Source: an uncultured Aquimonas sp.
GTDB lineage: Bacteria; Pseudomonadota; Gammaproteobacteria; Xanthomonadales; Xanthomonadaceae
Length of the DNA: 33,534 bases
Assembly: GCA_946481615.1 (NCBI GenBank)
Contig: CAMLOR010000007.1
Span: 1-33,534, forward strand
Direction: 5' to 3'
Position 1 is the stretch's first letter. Each line of letters starts with the position of its first letter. Made by a program: the position numbers and the translations under genes. Shown piece by piece: positions 1 to 9,111 of this stretch. The notes under the pieces were generated by a model. That model was given only the letters and a program-made list of their open reading frames with translations. It searched no databases and had not been told where the DNA came from.

Positions 1-19
1 ACAAGGCCGGCGAAGCCGG

Positions 20-46
20 GCGCGGGCAGGAAGCCCGCGCGTTTTC
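20..46 (+). terminator. Terminator-like hairpin of an upstream transcript
   Basis: A perfect 8-bp stem (GCGCGGGC/GCCCGCGC) with a 5-nt AGGAA loop is followed by GTTTTC, the layout of a short rho-independent terminator on the plus strand. A reading frame open from base 1 ends with TGA at 49-51, so a few codons of an upstream gene could be present, but they are too short to identify. Confidence 0.45.
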
Positions 47-191
47 GCTGAGGCATGGATGCCGAATCGAAAACCCCCGGCCGACTCCAGCTTCCGGCGA
101 AGCCGGCGCCGCAGCCGGGCCGGCCACCCCACCCCGGCAAGAGCACATGCGAGACCTCGCCGCTCCACCTGCTCTCCCACACACACACGCA

Positions 192-205
192 TGAATACGT
201 ATGCA
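192..205. promoter_or_regulatory. Candidate LacI-family operator upstream of the symporter gene
   Basis: TGAATACGTATGCA is an imperfect palindrome with a central CG step, the typical form of LacI-family operators. It lies 74 bp upstream of the symporter start. Extended by CC it matches 14 of 16 bases of the site upstream of zwf (10638-10651, read on the minus strand). The lacI gene at 3606-4640 is the obvious candidate regulator. No clear -35/-10 pair was found beside it. The remainder of 52-279 contains no convincing gene. Confidence 0.5.
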
Positions 206-279
206 CCAGCACACCGCAGGTCGACGCCGCGGCGCTGCGCTGGCAAGGTGGGCGCGGATCCTGGGGAGGGGTAGCGCGA

Positions 280-1767
280 ATGGCGAATCGGCCTGAACTG
301 TCGTTCTGGCAGATCTGGAACATGTGCTTCGGATTCCTCGGGATCCAGTTCGGCTTCGCGCTGCAGAACGCGAATGTCAGCCGCATCTTCCAGACGCTGG
401 GCGCGCAGATGGATGCGATCCCAGTGTTGTGGATCGCCGCGCCGCTCACCGGGCTGATCGTGCAGCCCATCGTCGGGCACTTCTCGGACCGCACCTGGAC
501 ACGCCTGGGCCGGCGCCGGCCTTACTTCCTCTACGGCGCGCTGGCCGCGTCGCTGGCGCTGCTGGCGATGCCGAACTCCTCCGTACTGTGGATGGCGGCG
601 GGGCTGCTGTGGATCCTCGACGCCTCGATCAACGTGTCGATGGAACCGTTCCGCGCCTTCGTCGGCGACCAGTTGCCGCCTTCGCAGCGCGCGCGCGGCT
701 ACGCGATGCAGAGCTTCTTCATCGGCGCCGGTGCCGTGGTGGCGAGCCTGCTGCCGTGGCTGCTGGAAAAGGCCGGCGTGCCCAACACCGCGGCCGAAGG
801 CGAGATTCCCGACACCGTGACGTATGCGTTCTACGCCGGTGCGGTCGTCATGTTCGCGGCGGTGGCGTGGACGGTCTTCAGCACGCGCGAATACCCGCCC
901 GAACAGCTCGAAGCCTTCGAAGACTCGCGCCGCGAAACCGCCACGCACGTCTCGCCGCCGCGCGTCGCCGAAGCGCTGCCGTGGCTCATCGCCAGTCTGG
1001 CGCTGGCCGTGGCGATCGTGTTCCTGGGCCTGGCCAAGGAACTGTACCTGCTGGCCGGCATGCTGTTCGCCTACGGCTTCGCGCTGCTCGCGCTGGCCAG
1101 CACGCGCGCCGACAACGCCTTCGCGCAGATCATGTCCGATCTGCACGCCATGCCGAACGAGATGCGCCGCCTGGCCGTGGTGCAGTTCTTCTCCTGGTTC
1201 GCGTTGTTCGCCATGTGGATCTACACCACCGCCGCGGTGACCTCGGTGCACTACGGCAGCAGCGACCCCACCTCGGCCGCCTACAACGAAGGCGCCAACT
1301 GGGTGGGCGTGCTGTTCGCGGCGTACAACGGGTTCGCCGCGCTGGCAGCCATCGTCATTCCGCAGATGGTGAGAGCGCTCGGACTCCGTCTGAGCCATCT
1401 CGCGAACCTGTGGATTGGCGGCGTCTCCTTGGTCTCGTTCTTCTTCATCCGCGATCCGCAATGGCTGTTGCTGCCGATGGTCGGCATCGGCTTCGCCTGG
1501 GCCTCGATCCTCTCGCTGCCCTACGCGCTGCTGTGCGACTGGCTGCCGGCGAAGAAAATGGGCGTGTACATGGGCATCTTCAATTTCTTCATCGTCATCC
1601 CGCAGCTGATGGCCGCCAGCGTGCTGGGCGTGCTGCTCAAGACGCTCTTCGGCAACCAGCCGATCTGGGCGCTGGCGATCGGCGGCATGAGTTTCTTCGT
1701 GGCCGGCCTGTGCGTGCTGCGCGTGAGCGAGCCGCGGTTGCGCGTGGCAGCGGAGGGCGCGCGATGA
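280..1767 (+). CDS. Sugar:cation symporter, GPH/SLC45-like MFS family
   Basis: A 495-aa inner-membrane protein with about twelve hydrophobic segments. The family signature of glycoside-pentoside-hexuronide and SLC45-type sugar carriers is visible at residues 66-81: G-H-F-S-D-R, then R-L-G-R-R-R-P in the loop after TM2. The start ATG at 280 was chosen because it follows a GGGGAGGGG ribosome-binding site at 263-271 and because residues encoded further upstream are low-complexity and unlike a transporter. It shares a 4-bp ATGA overlap with the downstream amylase gene, so the two are probably translationally coupled. With the amylase and the Entner-Doudoroff genes nearby, the likely substrates are maltose, maltodextrins or sucrose; the exact sugar is inference. 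A candidate LacI operator lies at 192-205. Confidence 0.88.
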   Translation: MANRPELSFWQIWNMCFGFLGIQFGFALQNANVSRIFQTLGAQMDAIPVLWIAAPLTGLIVQPIVGHFSDRTWTRLGRRRPYFLYGALAASLALLAMPNSSVLWMAAGLLWILDASINVSMEPFRAFVGDQLPPSQRARGYAMQSFFIGAGAVVASLLPWLLEKAGVPNTAAEGEIPDTVTYAFYAGAVVMFAAVAWTVFSTREYPPEQLEAFEDSRRETATHVSPPRVAEALPWLIASLALAVAIVFLGLAKELYLLAGMLFAYGFALLALASTRADNAFAQIMSDLHAMPNEMRRLAVVQFFSWFALFAMWIYTTAAVTSVHYGSSDPTSAAYNEGANWVGVLFAAYNGFAALAAIVIPQMVRALGLRLSHLANLWIGGVSLVSFFFIRDPQWLLLPMVGIGFAWASILSLPYALLCDWLPAKKMGVYMGIFNFFIVIPQLMAASVLGVLLKTLFGNQPIWALAIGGMSFFVAGLCVLRVSEPRLRVAAEGAR

Positions 1768-3446
1768 AACACGCCCTGGGCTTCGCGATCTGCGCCGCGC
1801 TCGCCGCCTGCGCGTCCACGTCGCCGCCGAAGAAGGACATCGTGCCGGACTACTACGGCACGCTCGAGCCCTTCGCCAGCGAAGCCGTCTATTTCGTTCT
1901 GACGGACCGCTTCGTCAACGGCGACAAGGACAACGACTACCCGCAGCAGGGCGGCGCGAACGGTAGTTTCGACATTCCGCTCGAGTGTCCCGACGGCACC
2001 ATCGACAACCTCGGCTATCTCGGCGGCGATTTCCGCGGCCTGCTCGACCATGCCGACTACATCCGCGACATGGGCTTCACCGCGGTGTGGATCACGCCCA
2101 TCGTCGAGAACCCCGACGAGCGCTTCACCGGCGGCGACGAAGTGACCTGCACGTCCTTCCTCACCGATCGCGGCAAGGCGGCCTATCACGGCTACTGGGG
2201 CCGCAATTTCTATCGCGAGGACGAGCATCTCGTCAGCCCGGGCCTGGGTTTCCGCGAACTCACGCAAGGGCTGAAGGCCAAGGGCCTCGAGACCGTGCTG
2301 GACATCGTCGGCAATCATTCCTCGCCGGCCTACACGATGCCCGCGCGCCAGCCCGGATTCGGCCAGGTGTTCGATGCCTCCGGCAAGCTCGTCGCCGATC
2401 ACGAAAACCTGCCGCCGTCGCAGCTCGATCCGGCCGGCAATCCGTTGCACGCCTTCTACAACACCGGCAAGACGCTGGCGCAGCTGGGCGATTTCAACCC
2501 GGACAATCCGGCCGTGCTCGACTATCTCGTGCCGGCTTATCTGCAATGGATCGATGCCGGCGCCTACGCTTTCCGCGTCGACACCATCCGCGAGCAGCCC
2601 CTGGATTTCTGGCAGCGCTTCGCCGACCGCATCCGCGCCGAACATCCGGGCTTCTTCATGTTCGGCGAGGCCTTCGATTACGAGGCGAAGAACATCGCGC
2701 CGTTCACGCAGCAGGAGAACGGCGCCTACAGCGTGCTCGATTTCCCGCTCAAGAAGGCGCTGAACGAAGTCTTCGAGAAGGGCGCGGGCTACGAGACGCT
2801 GGAACCCGCGCTGTTCCTGCAGGAAGGCCCGTACCGCAATCCGTACGAGCTGACCACGTTCTACGACAATCACGACATGGCGCGCATGAACGCCACCGAC
2901 GCGGGCTTCACCGACGCGCACCACTGGCTGTTCACGGCGCGCGGCATCCCGGTCGTCTACTACGGTTCGGAGATCGGCTTCCAGCGCGGCCGCGTCGAGC
3001 ACCACGGGAATCGCAACTACTTCGGCGAGGCCGGCATCGAGGCAGCGCGCGCCAGCGCCATCCGCGGAAAGCTCGCGCGCATCGCGCACGTGCGCGCGGA
3101 CTCGCCCGCGCTGCAGCGCGGCGTGCAGCTGAATCTGTGGCTGCAGGGCGACAGCGCGGCGTTCTACCGCGTGTACCAGCACGACGGCGTGGCACAGACC
3201 GCGCTGGTGCTGCTCAACAAGGGCGAGCGCGAAGCCACCTACGAGCTGGGCGAGCGCATGCAGCCCGGCCGCTGGCGCAATGCCTTCGCCCCGGATGGGA
3301 TCACGCTGACGATAGAGCCGGGGGCTTCGCCCGTGTTGCGCGTCGGCCCGCACGATGCCGCCGTGTGGCTGCTGGATGCGCCCGTGACGCTGCCAACGCT
3401 CACCGACGCGCTCGAGGCACGCATGCGCGCGGCAAAGGCTCGATGA
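1764..3446 (+). CDS. GH13 alpha-amylase-family lipoprotein
   Basis: A 560-aa glycoside hydrolase of family GH13. Residues 1-16 form a lipoprotein signal peptide with lipobox L-A-A-C (Cys16), so the enzyme should be membrane-anchored and face the periplasm or cell exterior. All four conserved GH13 regions are present: D180-I-V-G-N-H185 (region I), F-R-V-D273 with the nucleophile aspartate (II), F-G-E302 with the acid/base glutamate (III), and D-N-H370-D371 with the transition-state aspartate (IV). The C-terminal ~100 residues look like the usual beta-sandwich domain C. The ATG overlaps the symporter stop by 4 bp. It likely trims starch-derived oligosaccharides for uptake by the neighbouring carrier. 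Exact specificity (alpha-amylase, glucosidase or maltogenic type) cannot be told from motifs alone. Confidence 0.9.
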   Translation: MKHALGFAICAALAACASTSPPKKDIVPDYYGTLEPFASEAVYFVLTDRFVNGDKDNDYPQQGGANGSFDIPLECPDGTIDNLGYLGGDFRGLLDHADYIRDMGFTAVWITPIVENPDERFTGGDEVTCTSFLTDRGKAAYHGYWGRNFYREDEHLVSPGLGFRELTQGLKAKGLETVLDIVGNHSSPAYTMPARQPGFGQVFDASGKLVADHENLPPSQLDPAGNPLHAFYNTGKTLAQLGDFNPDNPAVLDYLVPAYLQWIDAGAYAFRVDTIREQPLDFWQRFADRIRAEHPGFFMFGEAFDYEAKNIAPFTQQENGAYSVLDFPLKKALNEVFEKGAGYETLEPALFLQEGPYRNPYELTTFYDNHDMARMNATDAGFTDAHHWLFTARGIPVVYYGSEIGFQRGRVEHHGNRNYFGEAGIEAARASAIRGKLARIAHVRADSPALQRGVQLNLWLQGDSAAFYRVYQHDGVAQTALVLLNKGEREATYELGERMQPGRWRNAFAPDGITLTIEPGASPVLRVGPHDAAVWLLDAPVTLPTLTDALEARMRAAKAR

Positions 3447-3485
3447 ATCGCGTCTCGCTTTTCGGACGCTGAAGGATCGCGCTGC

Positions 3486-3566
3486 GTCATTCCCGCGCAG
3501 GCGGGAATCCAGTGGCTTTTGCGGGGCGCTTCGAAGTCGCTGGGTCCCCGCCTTCGCGGGGACGAC
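3486..3566. repeat. Dispersed palindromic repeat, two hairpins (REP-like)
   Basis: Two perfect hairpins: ATTCCCGC-GCAG-GCGGGAAT (3489-3508) and GTCCCCGC-CTTC-GCGGGGAC (3544-3563). Both recur almost identically at 8309-8390 and in altered form at 4687-4815. It lies between the convergent amylase and lacI genes and may serve as a bidirectional transcription barrier; that role is inference. Confidence 0.85.
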
Positions 3567-3605
3567 GAAAGGCAAGCGCACCCGCGACATTGCAAGCGTC
3601 GAACG

Positions 3606-4640
3606 TCAGCCCGGCTTCGCTCCGCAGGAGCGCCGGATCACGACCTGCGCCGGCAGCATCGCACTGTCCACGGTTTCGCCGCGGATCTGCCGTAGCAGTT
3701 TTTCCACGAGGATCTCGCCGGCGACTTTCGTGTCCTGCAGCACGGTGGTGAGCGCCGGGTTGGCGAAGCTCGCCATCGGGATGTCGTCGAAGCCCGCCAC
3801 CGAAACATCCTGCGGCACGCGCAGGCCGGCGTCGCCGAGCGCATGCATCGCGCCGATCGCGAGCAGGTCGCTGGCCGCGAACACCGCATCGAACGCGTGC
3901 CTGGCGTCGATCAGTTCTTTCATGGCGCGATAGCCGACCTGTTCGGTCGAATCCATCGCATCGAGCTGCAGCAGCGGATCGGGCTCGATGGCCGCGGCGC
4001 GCAGGGCCTCGCAATGGCCGCGATAGCGTTCGGCGAATTCCGGGCAATGCGCGGAGGCGTTGCCGATGAAGGCGATCCGGCGGCGGCCGAGCCCGAGCAG
4101 ATGCTCGGTGATGGCGCGTCCGCCCTGCGCGTTGTCACAGCCAACGGAGACGCCGGGCTGGTCCGGCTCGACCGCCCCCCAGCGCACGAAATGCGTGTCC
4201 TGCTCGGCCAGTTTCTGCAGCTTGCTGCGCGCCACGAGGTAGTCGCCGTAGCCCAGCAGGATCAGGCCGTCGGCCTTGTGGCTGTCCTGGTAGTCGGCGT
4301 GCCAGTCGTCGGAGAACTGCTGGAAACTCACCAGCAGGTCGTAGCCCTGGCGCGCGCAGGCGCGGGTGATCGAGCCCAGCATCGAGAGGAAGAACGGGTT
4401 GATCAGCGAATCGTCCGAGGTCGGATCCTCGAACAGCAGCAGGGCGAGGGTGACGCTGTGCTGGCGGCGCAGGTTGGAGGCGTTCTTGTCGACCTTGTAA
4501 TTGAGCTGCTTGGCGATCGCCTGCACCTTGCGGCGCGTGTCCAGACTCACCAGCGGGCTGCCGGCCAAGGCGCGCGACACCGTGGATTGCGACACGCCGG
4601 CCTGGTAGGCGATGTCGAAGGAAGTGGCCTTGCCTTTCAT
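3606..4640 (-). CDS. LacI-family transcriptional regulator of sugar use
   Basis: A 344-aa repressor-type protein. The N-terminal helix-turn-helix spans about residues 5-24 (V-S-Q-S-T-V-S-R-A-L is the recognition part) and the hinge helix N-A-S-N-L-R lies at 53-58, with the leucine that normally intercalates into a central CG of the operator. Residues ~62-340 are a periplasmic-binding-protein-like effector domain. The ATG at 4640 has a GTGGGG ribosome-binding site just upstream; in-frame residues further upstream come from the dispersed repeat and were rejected. It is the last gene of the zwf-pgl-edd-glk-eda cluster, separated from eda by 184 bp of repeats, and converges on the symporter-amylase pair. 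Candidate operators at 192-205 and 10638-10651 suggest it controls both. The inducer is unknown. Confidence 0.9.
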   Translation of the reverse strand: MKGKATSFDIAYQAGVSQSTVSRALAGSPLVSLDTRRKVQAIAKQLNYKVDKNASNLRRQHSVTLALLLFEDPTSDDSLINPFFLSMLGSITRACARQGYDLLVSFQQFSDDWHADYQDSHKADGLILLGYGDYLVARSKLQKLAEQDTHFVRWGAVEPDQPGVSVGCDNAQGGRAITEHLLGLGRRRIAFIGNASAHCPEFAERYRGHCEALRAAAIEPDPLLQLDAMDSTEQVGYRAMKELIDARHAFDAVFAASDLLAIGAMHALGDAGLRVPQDVSVAGFDDIPMASFANPALTTVLQDTKVAGEILVEKLLRQIRGETVDSAMLPAQVVIRRSCGAKPG

Positions 4641-4686
4641 GACCCCACTTTTTACCCGAACGGGGGGCAGGGGCATGCTGCGGTGC

Positions 4687-4815
4687 GTCATCGTCGTCCC
4701 CGCGCAGGCGGGGACCCAGCGACTTTGCTGCTCGCAGGCGCAAGTCACTGGATTCCCGCTTGCGCGGCAATGACGGAGGGTGGTCGCACCTGGGTTCCCG
4801 CCTGCGCGGGAACGA
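4687..4815. repeat. Composite dispersed palindromic repeat
   Basis: The stretch between eda and lacI holds three palindromic units: GTCCCCGC-GCAG-GCGGGGAC (4696-4715), a degenerate ATTCCCGC unit near 4752, and GTTCCCGC-CTGC-GCGGGAAC (4794-4813). They belong to the family seen at 3486-3566 and 8309-8390. The array could partly uncouple lacI transcription from the catabolic genes, or stabilise the upstream mRNA end; neither can be decided from sequence. Confidence 0.8.
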
Positions 4816-4824
4816 TGGGGAGTG

Positions 4825-5475
4825 TCAGCGCAGTTTCGCGGCCTCCGCCGCCAGCGCCCCGATCTGCGCCCAGTCGCGCGCCTGCAGCGCGGCGGCGGGC
4901 ACCATCCACGAGCCGCCGACGGTGGCCACGTTGCCGAGCGCGAGATAACGCGGCGCGAGCGCGGCATCGATGCCGCCCGTGGGGCAGAACTTCACCTGCG
5001 GAAACGGCCCGGCGAAGGACTTGAGCGCCGCCACGCCGCCCGAGAATTCGGCCGGGAAGAACTTGAAGCGGCGATGCCCGTGGTCGAGGCCGCGCATGAT
5101 GTCGCTGGCCGTGGCCACCGCGGGAATCCATGCGATCGCAGAAGTGGCCGCGGCCGCGTACAGCGCTTCGGTGGCACCGGGCGAGATCGCGAAGGCGGCG
5201 CCAGCCTCGGCCACCGCCGCGAGTTGCGCGGGTTCGAGCACGGTGCCCGCGCCGACGAGCGCTTGCGGCACCTCGCGCGCGATGCGTGCGATCGCCTCCA
5301 CCGCGACGAAGCTGCGCAGCGTGACCTCCAGCACCGGCAGGCCGTGGTCGACCAGGGCGCGCGCCAGCGGCACGGCGTCTTCGAGATTGGCGATGCTCAG
5401 CACCGGCAGCACGGGAGCGCGGCCGAGGATGTCGTCCACGCGCGCCATGCGCGAGGCTTCGGTCCAGTTCGTCAT
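4825..5475 (-). CDS. eda: KDPG aldolase (2-dehydro-3-deoxyphosphogluconate aldolase)
   Basis: A 216-aa class I aldolase that splits KDPG into pyruvate and glyceraldehyde-3-phosphate, the last step of the Entner-Doudoroff pathway. The E. coli Eda landmarks are all present: L-E50-V-T-L-R54 with the catalytic glutamate, G-A-G-T-V-L, F-A-I-S-P-G, R-F-K138-F-F-P-A-E with the Schiff-base lysine, and F-C-P-T-G-G-I phosphate binding. Length matches the family (about 213 aa). The start codon overlaps the glk stop by 4 bp (ATGA), indicating translational coupling. Confidence 0.97.
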   Translation of the reverse strand: MTNWTEASRMARVDDILGRAPVLPVLSIANLEDAVPLARALVDHGLPVLEVTLRSFVAVEAIARIAREVPQALVGAGTVLEPAQLAAVAEAGAAFAISPGATEALYAAAATSAIAWIPAVATASDIMRGLDHGHRRFKFFPAEFSGGVAALKSFAGPFPQVKFCPTGGIDAALAPRYLALGNVATVGGSWMVPAAALQARDWAQIGALAAEAAKLR

Positions 5476-6449
5476 ATCGGTTCCTTGGCACGCAGCGCCA
5501 TCGCCGCACCGAGCAGGCCGGGATGGGCATGGGTGACGACGTGGATCGCCACGTTCTCGAGATAGGCCGCGAAGCGCCCCTTGGCGAGGAAGCGCTCGCG
5601 GAAGGCACTGCTGCGCAGGAAGGGCAGGAAGCGCGGCACGATGCCGCCGGCGATCATCACGCTGCGCGCGCCGTGGATCAGCGCGGCGTCGCCGCAGACG
5701 CTGCCCAGCACCGCGCAGAAGCGCGCCAGCGTGCGGCGTGCGGCCTGATCGTGGCCTTCGAGCGCATTGGCCACGATTTCGTTGGGCGCGCGCAGCGTGG
5801 CCAGATCGGCTTCGGGCGGGCCCTGCGGTTCGCCGCGCACGGCGGCGTCGATGTTGGAAAGTCCGTCGCCGCTCAGCAGCCGCTCGGTGGAGGCGCGGCC
5901 GAAGCGCGCGGTGATCCAGCGCTGGATGTCCTGCTCTTCCACGCCCAGCGGCGCGAAGCTGACGTGGCCGCCTTCGGTTTCCACCACGTGCCAGCCGGAT
6001 TCGTGCGAACCCACGAGCAGCGCGACACCGAGCCCGGTGCCGGGGCCGATCACCGTGATGGGTCCGCGCAATGCAGCCTGCGGATCGCCGTGCAGCGTGA
6101 CGCGCTCGTCCGGCGCCAGTGCGGGCACGGCCCAGGCCACGGCGCCGAAATCGTTGATCACGCGCAGTTCGTCGAGGCCCAGGCGCTTCTGCAATTCGCT
6201 GCGCGAGAAGCTCCAGGCGCGGTTGGTGAGGCGGATCTCGTCGGCGCCGACCGGGGAGGCCACGGCGATCGCGGCGCGCGCGGGCTGGCCTTCGACGCTG
6301 GCGAGGTAGTGTTCGGCGGCGTGCTGCAGGCTGGCGAACTCCGCGTTCGGCAGCGACCTGGGCTGCAGCAGCTGCGGTTGCGGCGCGGCCAGATCGGTGA
6401 GCGCGAAACGCGCGTTGGTGCCGCCGATGTCGGCGATCAGGGCGAGCAT
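5472..6449 (-). CDS. glk: Glucokinase
   Basis: A 325-aa cytoplasmic kinase of the proteobacterial Glk family that phosphorylates glucose to glucose-6-phosphate and feeds zwf in the same cluster. Visible motifs are A-D-I-G-G-T-N-A-R-F near residue 6 (phosphate binding), V-I-N99-D100-F with the catalytic aspartate, I-G-P-G-T-G-L-G at 134-141, and E-T-E-G-G-H from residue 157 for sugar binding. The ATG at 6449 places the ATP-binding segment at the usual distance from the N-terminus; upstream in-frame codons were rejected. It overlaps eda by 4 bp and follows edd after 26 bp. Its presence means free glucose, for example from amylase action, can enter the pathway without a PTS. Confidence 0.95.
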   Translation of the reverse strand: MLALIADIGGTNARFALTDLAAPQPQLLQPRSLPNAEFASLQHAAEHYLASVEGQPARAAIAVASPVGADEIRLTNRAWSFSRSELQKRLGLDELRVINDFGAVAWAVPALAPDERVTLHGDPQAALRGPITVIGPGTGLGVALLVGSHESGWHVVETEGGHVSFAPLGVEEQDIQRWITARFGRASTERLLSGDGLSNIDAAVRGEPQGPPEADLATLRAPNEIVANALEGHDQAARRTLARFCAVLGSVCGDAALIHGARSVMIAGGIVPRFLPFLRSSAFRERFLAKGRFAAYLENVAIHVVTHAHPGLLGAAMALRAKEPI

Positions 6450-6475
6450 GGGCGTCCCCGCTCCCCGCTCCCCGC

Positions 6476-8305
6476 TCACGCGCGCTCGTCCACGAACAGC
6501 GAGCACGCGCCTTGTTCGGCCGTGCCCGCCTGCCTGCGCATCACGCCGAACAACTCGCGCCCCGCACCGAAGTGGTTAGGGCGCATGTCCTCGCGATGCG
6601 GTTCGCGCTTCGCCCACTCGGCCGCATCGATCTTCGCTTCCATCACCCCGGCCTCGGCGTCGATGCGGATCACGTCGCCGTCGCGCAGCTTCGAGATGGC
6701 GCCCGCGTCCACCGATTCGGGCGTGACATGGATCGCCGCCAGCACCTTGCCCGAAGCGCCCGACATGCGGCCGTCGGTGAGCAGCGCCACGCGCTGCCCG
6801 CGGTCCTGCATCACGCCCAGCGTGGGCGTGAGTTTGTGCAGCTCGGGCATGCCGTTGGCGCGCGGACCCTGGCCGCGCACCACGGCCACGAAATCGCCGG
6901 TGAGCGCGTTGTGCTTGAAGGCGTCGAGCAGCGCATCCTGCGATTCGAAGATCCTGGCCGGTGCCTCGATGGCGCGATGTTTGTGGTTGACCGCGGAAAT
7001 CTTCACCACCGCGCGGCCGAGATTGCCCTGCAGCCGGCGCAACCCGCCCTCGCTGTCGAAGGGCTGCGCGGCGCCGCGCACGACCGCATCGTCCAGCGAC
7101 GCTTCCGGCGCCGGGCGGAAGCGCAGCGTGGTGTCGTCCAGCCAGGGTTCCTGCGCCTGCGCCCACAGATCGCCGCCATGCACGCACTGGATGTCGGCGT
7201 GCAGCAGGCCCGCCTGCAGCAGCTCGCGGATCACGAAGCCCGTGCCGCCCGCGGCCTGGAAATGGTTCACGTCGGCGCTGCCGTTCGGATACACGCGCGC
7301 CAGCAGCGGCGTGGATTTCGAGAGTTCGTCCAGATCGTCCCAATCGATGACCACGCCCGCGGCGCGCGCCATCGCGACGAGATGGATCGCATGGTTGGTG
7401 GAACCGCCGGTGGCGGCGAGCGCCACCATCGCGTTGACGATGGCCTTCTCGTCGACGGTGTGCGCGAGCGGCGCGTAGTGCTCGCCCAGCGCGGTGATCT
7501 GCAGCACGCGCTCGGTGGCGGCGACGGTGAGCGCGTCGCGCAGCGCAGTGCCCGGATTCACGAAGGCCATGCCCGGCAGCATCAGGCCCATGGCTTCGAG
7601 CAGCATCTGGTTGGAGTTGGCGGTGCCGTAGAAGGTGCACGTGCCGGGTCCGTGGTAGGACTGCGCCTCGGCTTCGAGCAATTCCTCGCGCGTGGCCTGG
7701 CCGGTGGCGTAGAGCTGGCGCACTTTCGCCTTCTCGGGATTCGGCAGGCCCGAGGTCATCGGCCCCGCCGGCACGAAGATCATCGGCAGATGCCCGAAGC
7801 TCAGCGCGCCGATCATCAGGCCCGGCACGATCTTGTCGCAGACGCCGAGCAGCAGCGCGGCGTCGAACATGTCGTGGCACAGCGCCACTGCCGTCGACAG
7901 CGCGATGGTGTCGCGCGAGAACAGCGAAAGTTCCATGCCCACGCGGCCCTGCGTCACGCCGTCGCACATCGCGGGCACGCCGCCGGCCACCTGTGCCGCG
8001 CCGCCGGCGTTGCGCGCGATGGCACGGATCAGGTTCGGATAGGGCTCGTACGGCTGGTGCGCCGAGAGCATGTCGTTGTACGCGGTGACGATGCCGATGT
8101 TGCCGCCGCGACCGCCGCGCAGCAGCGGCTTGTCGGGGCCGGTGGCCGCGAAGCCGTGCGCGAGATTGCCGCAGGCCAGGCGCTGGCGCGCGGGGCCGGC
8201 GAGGCGTTGCTCGTCCATGCGCCGCAGGTAGTCGGTGCGCAGCGTGTGCGAGCGCTCGCGGATGCGGTCGGTGACGCGGGCGAGGGTCGGGTGCAGGGCG
8301 GTCAT
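6476..8305 (-). CDS. edd: 6-phosphogluconate dehydratase
   Basis: A 609-aa [4Fe-4S] dehydratase of the IlvD/Edd family that converts 6-phosphogluconate to KDPG. It follows E. coli Edd closely along its length (603 aa there). Motifs include A-C-G-N-L-A-H-G-F near residue 44, [17 protein letters not shown]114-D-G-V-T-Q-G, G-V-C156-D-K-I-V-P-G and G-T-C223-T-F-Y-G-T-A-N, which carry the cluster-binding cysteines. The ATG at 8305 gives an N-terminus (T-L-A-R-V-T-D-R-I) that aligns with E. coli Edd. Oddly, the dispersed repeat at 8309-8390 begins within 5 bp of this ATG and leaves no recognisable Shine-Dalgarno, so initiation may depend on ribosomes arriving from pgl. Confidence 0.97.
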   Translation of the reverse strand: MTALHPTLARVTDRIRERSHTLRTDYLRRMDEQRLAGPARQRLACGNLAHGFAATGPDKPLLRGGRGGNIGIVTAYNDMLSAHQPYEPYPNLIRAIARNAGGAAQVAGGVPAMCDGVTQGRVGMELSLFSRDTIALSTAVALCHDMFDAALLLGVCDKIVPGLMIGALSFGHLPMIFVPAGPMTSGLPNPEKAKVRQLYATGQATREELLEAEAQSYHGPGTCTFYGTANSNQMLLEAMGLMLPGMAFVNPGTALRDALTVAATERVLQITALGEHYAPLAHTVDEKAIVNAMVALAATGGSTNHAIHLVAMARAAGVVIDWDDLDELSKSTPLLARVYPNGSADVNHFQAAGGTGFVIRELLQAGLLHADIQCVHGGDLWAQAQEPWLDDTTLRFRPAPEASLDDAVVRGAAQPFDSEGGLRRLQGNLGRAVVKISAVNHKHRAIEAPARIFESQDALLDAFKHNALTGDFVAVVRGQGPRANGMPELHKLTPTLGVMQDRGQRVALLTDGRMSGASGKVLAAIHVTPESVDAGAISKLRDGDVIRIDAEAGVMEAKIDAAEWAKREPHREDMRPNHFGAGRELFGVMRRQAGTAEQGACSLFVDERA

Positions 8306-8308
8306 GCC

Positions 8309-8390
8309 GTCATTCCCGCGCAGGCGGGAATCCAGTGTCTTCCGCCATGCCGAAGCAAAGTCGCTGGGTCCCCGCCTTCGCGGGGACGAC
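8309..8390. repeat. Dispersed palindromic repeat inside the zwf-pgl-edd cluster
   Basis: Hairpins ATTCCCGC-GCAG-GCGGGAAT (8312-8331) and GTCCCCGC-CTTC-GCGGGGAC (8368-8387) match the copy at 3486-3566 in both arms and both loops, in the same orientation. This copy occupies nearly the whole pgl-edd gap and touches the edd ribosome-binding region. Confidence 0.88.
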
Positions 8391-8405
8391 GGTTGGGCAC
8401 GGAAT

Positions 8406-9110
8406 TCATCCTGGACTCCAGTGGATATGCAGCCGCACGTCGTCGGCATGCAGCAGCGCCGAAATCGGCGTCGCCAGCGGATCGCGCGACGCCTGCGCAC
8501 GCCGCAGCGCCTCGCGCTTGGCCTCGCCGACGATGGCCAGGTGCAGCGCCTGTGTCCGCTTCAGCCGCGCCGCCGACAGCGTGATGCGCGGGAACGGCGC
8601 TTCCGGCGGCAGCGGCAGCGGATCGACGCGCAAGGCGTCGGGGGCATCGTCCGCCAGCCCTTGCGCGAGTTGCGGCGCACCGGGAAACAGCGAAGCGGTG
8701 TGTGCATCGTTGCCCATGCCCAGCAGCACGAAATCGAACTCGTCGGCCACGCGCGCCAGCTGCTCGCGCGCGAAGCGTTCGGACAAGGCGGGGTCGCCGT
8801 CCTGCGTGGTCAACGGCCGCACATCGATGTCTTCGGCGGCGGCCCAGGCGTTGCAGAGTGCGTTGAAGTTGCAGGCCGGATGCGCGTGCGGCACGCAGCG
8901 TTCGTCGCTGGGCAGGATCACGGTGTCGTGCCAGGGCGCGCGCAGTGTCGCCGCGCGGCGATACAGCGGGAGCGGCGTCGAGCCGCCGCCGAGCACCAGC
9001 ACTGCACGGCCGCGCGCGGCGACCGCTTCGCTCGCGGCCGTGCGCAGGCTCTCCGCCAGCGCGGCGTCGAATTCGTCCTTGTCGCGGTAGTCGTATTCGG
9101 CCCAGCCCAT
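8406..9110 (-). CDS. pgl: 6-phosphogluconolactonase (DevB type)
   Basis: A 234-aa enzyme hydrolysing 6-phosphogluconolactone to 6-phosphogluconate between the Zwf and Edd steps. Family motifs are G-G-G-S-T-P at 41-46, [10 protein letters not shown] around 65-74, and [14 protein letters not shown] at 131-144 containing the general-base histidine; the usual glycine before that histidine is alanine here. Its ATG starts one base after the zwf stop codon, so the two are co-translated. Confidence 0.93.
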   Translation of the reverse strand: MGWAEYDYRDKDEFDAALAESLRTAASEAVAARGRAVLVLGGGSTPLPLYRRAATLRAPWHDTVILPSDERCVPHAHPACNFNALCNAWAAAEDIDVRPLTTQDGDPALSERFAREQLARVADEFDFVLLGMGNDAHTASLFPGAPQLAQGLADDAPDALRVDPLPLPPEAPFPRITLSAARLKRTQALHLAIVGEAKREALRRAQASRDPLATPISALLHADDVRLHIHWSPG

Positions 9111-9111
9111 G

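Noticed and set aside
66..81. 16-bp sequence ATCGAAAACCCCCGGC, found inverted at 33473-33488
   Set aside because: Too short to be an attachment site or element end, and the genes between look like ordinary chromosome; probably a fragment of another dispersed repeat.
55..279. In-frame extension of the symporter to an ATG at 55
   Set aside because: The extra 75 residues are low-complexity, cross the candidate operator and precede a strong ribosome-binding site at 263-271 that fits the ATG at 280.
1985..3472. Long arginine-rich plus-strand and minus-strand frames across the amylase gene
   Set aside because: They are alternative-frame shadows typical of high-GC coding DNA; the GH13 frame has all catalytic motifs.
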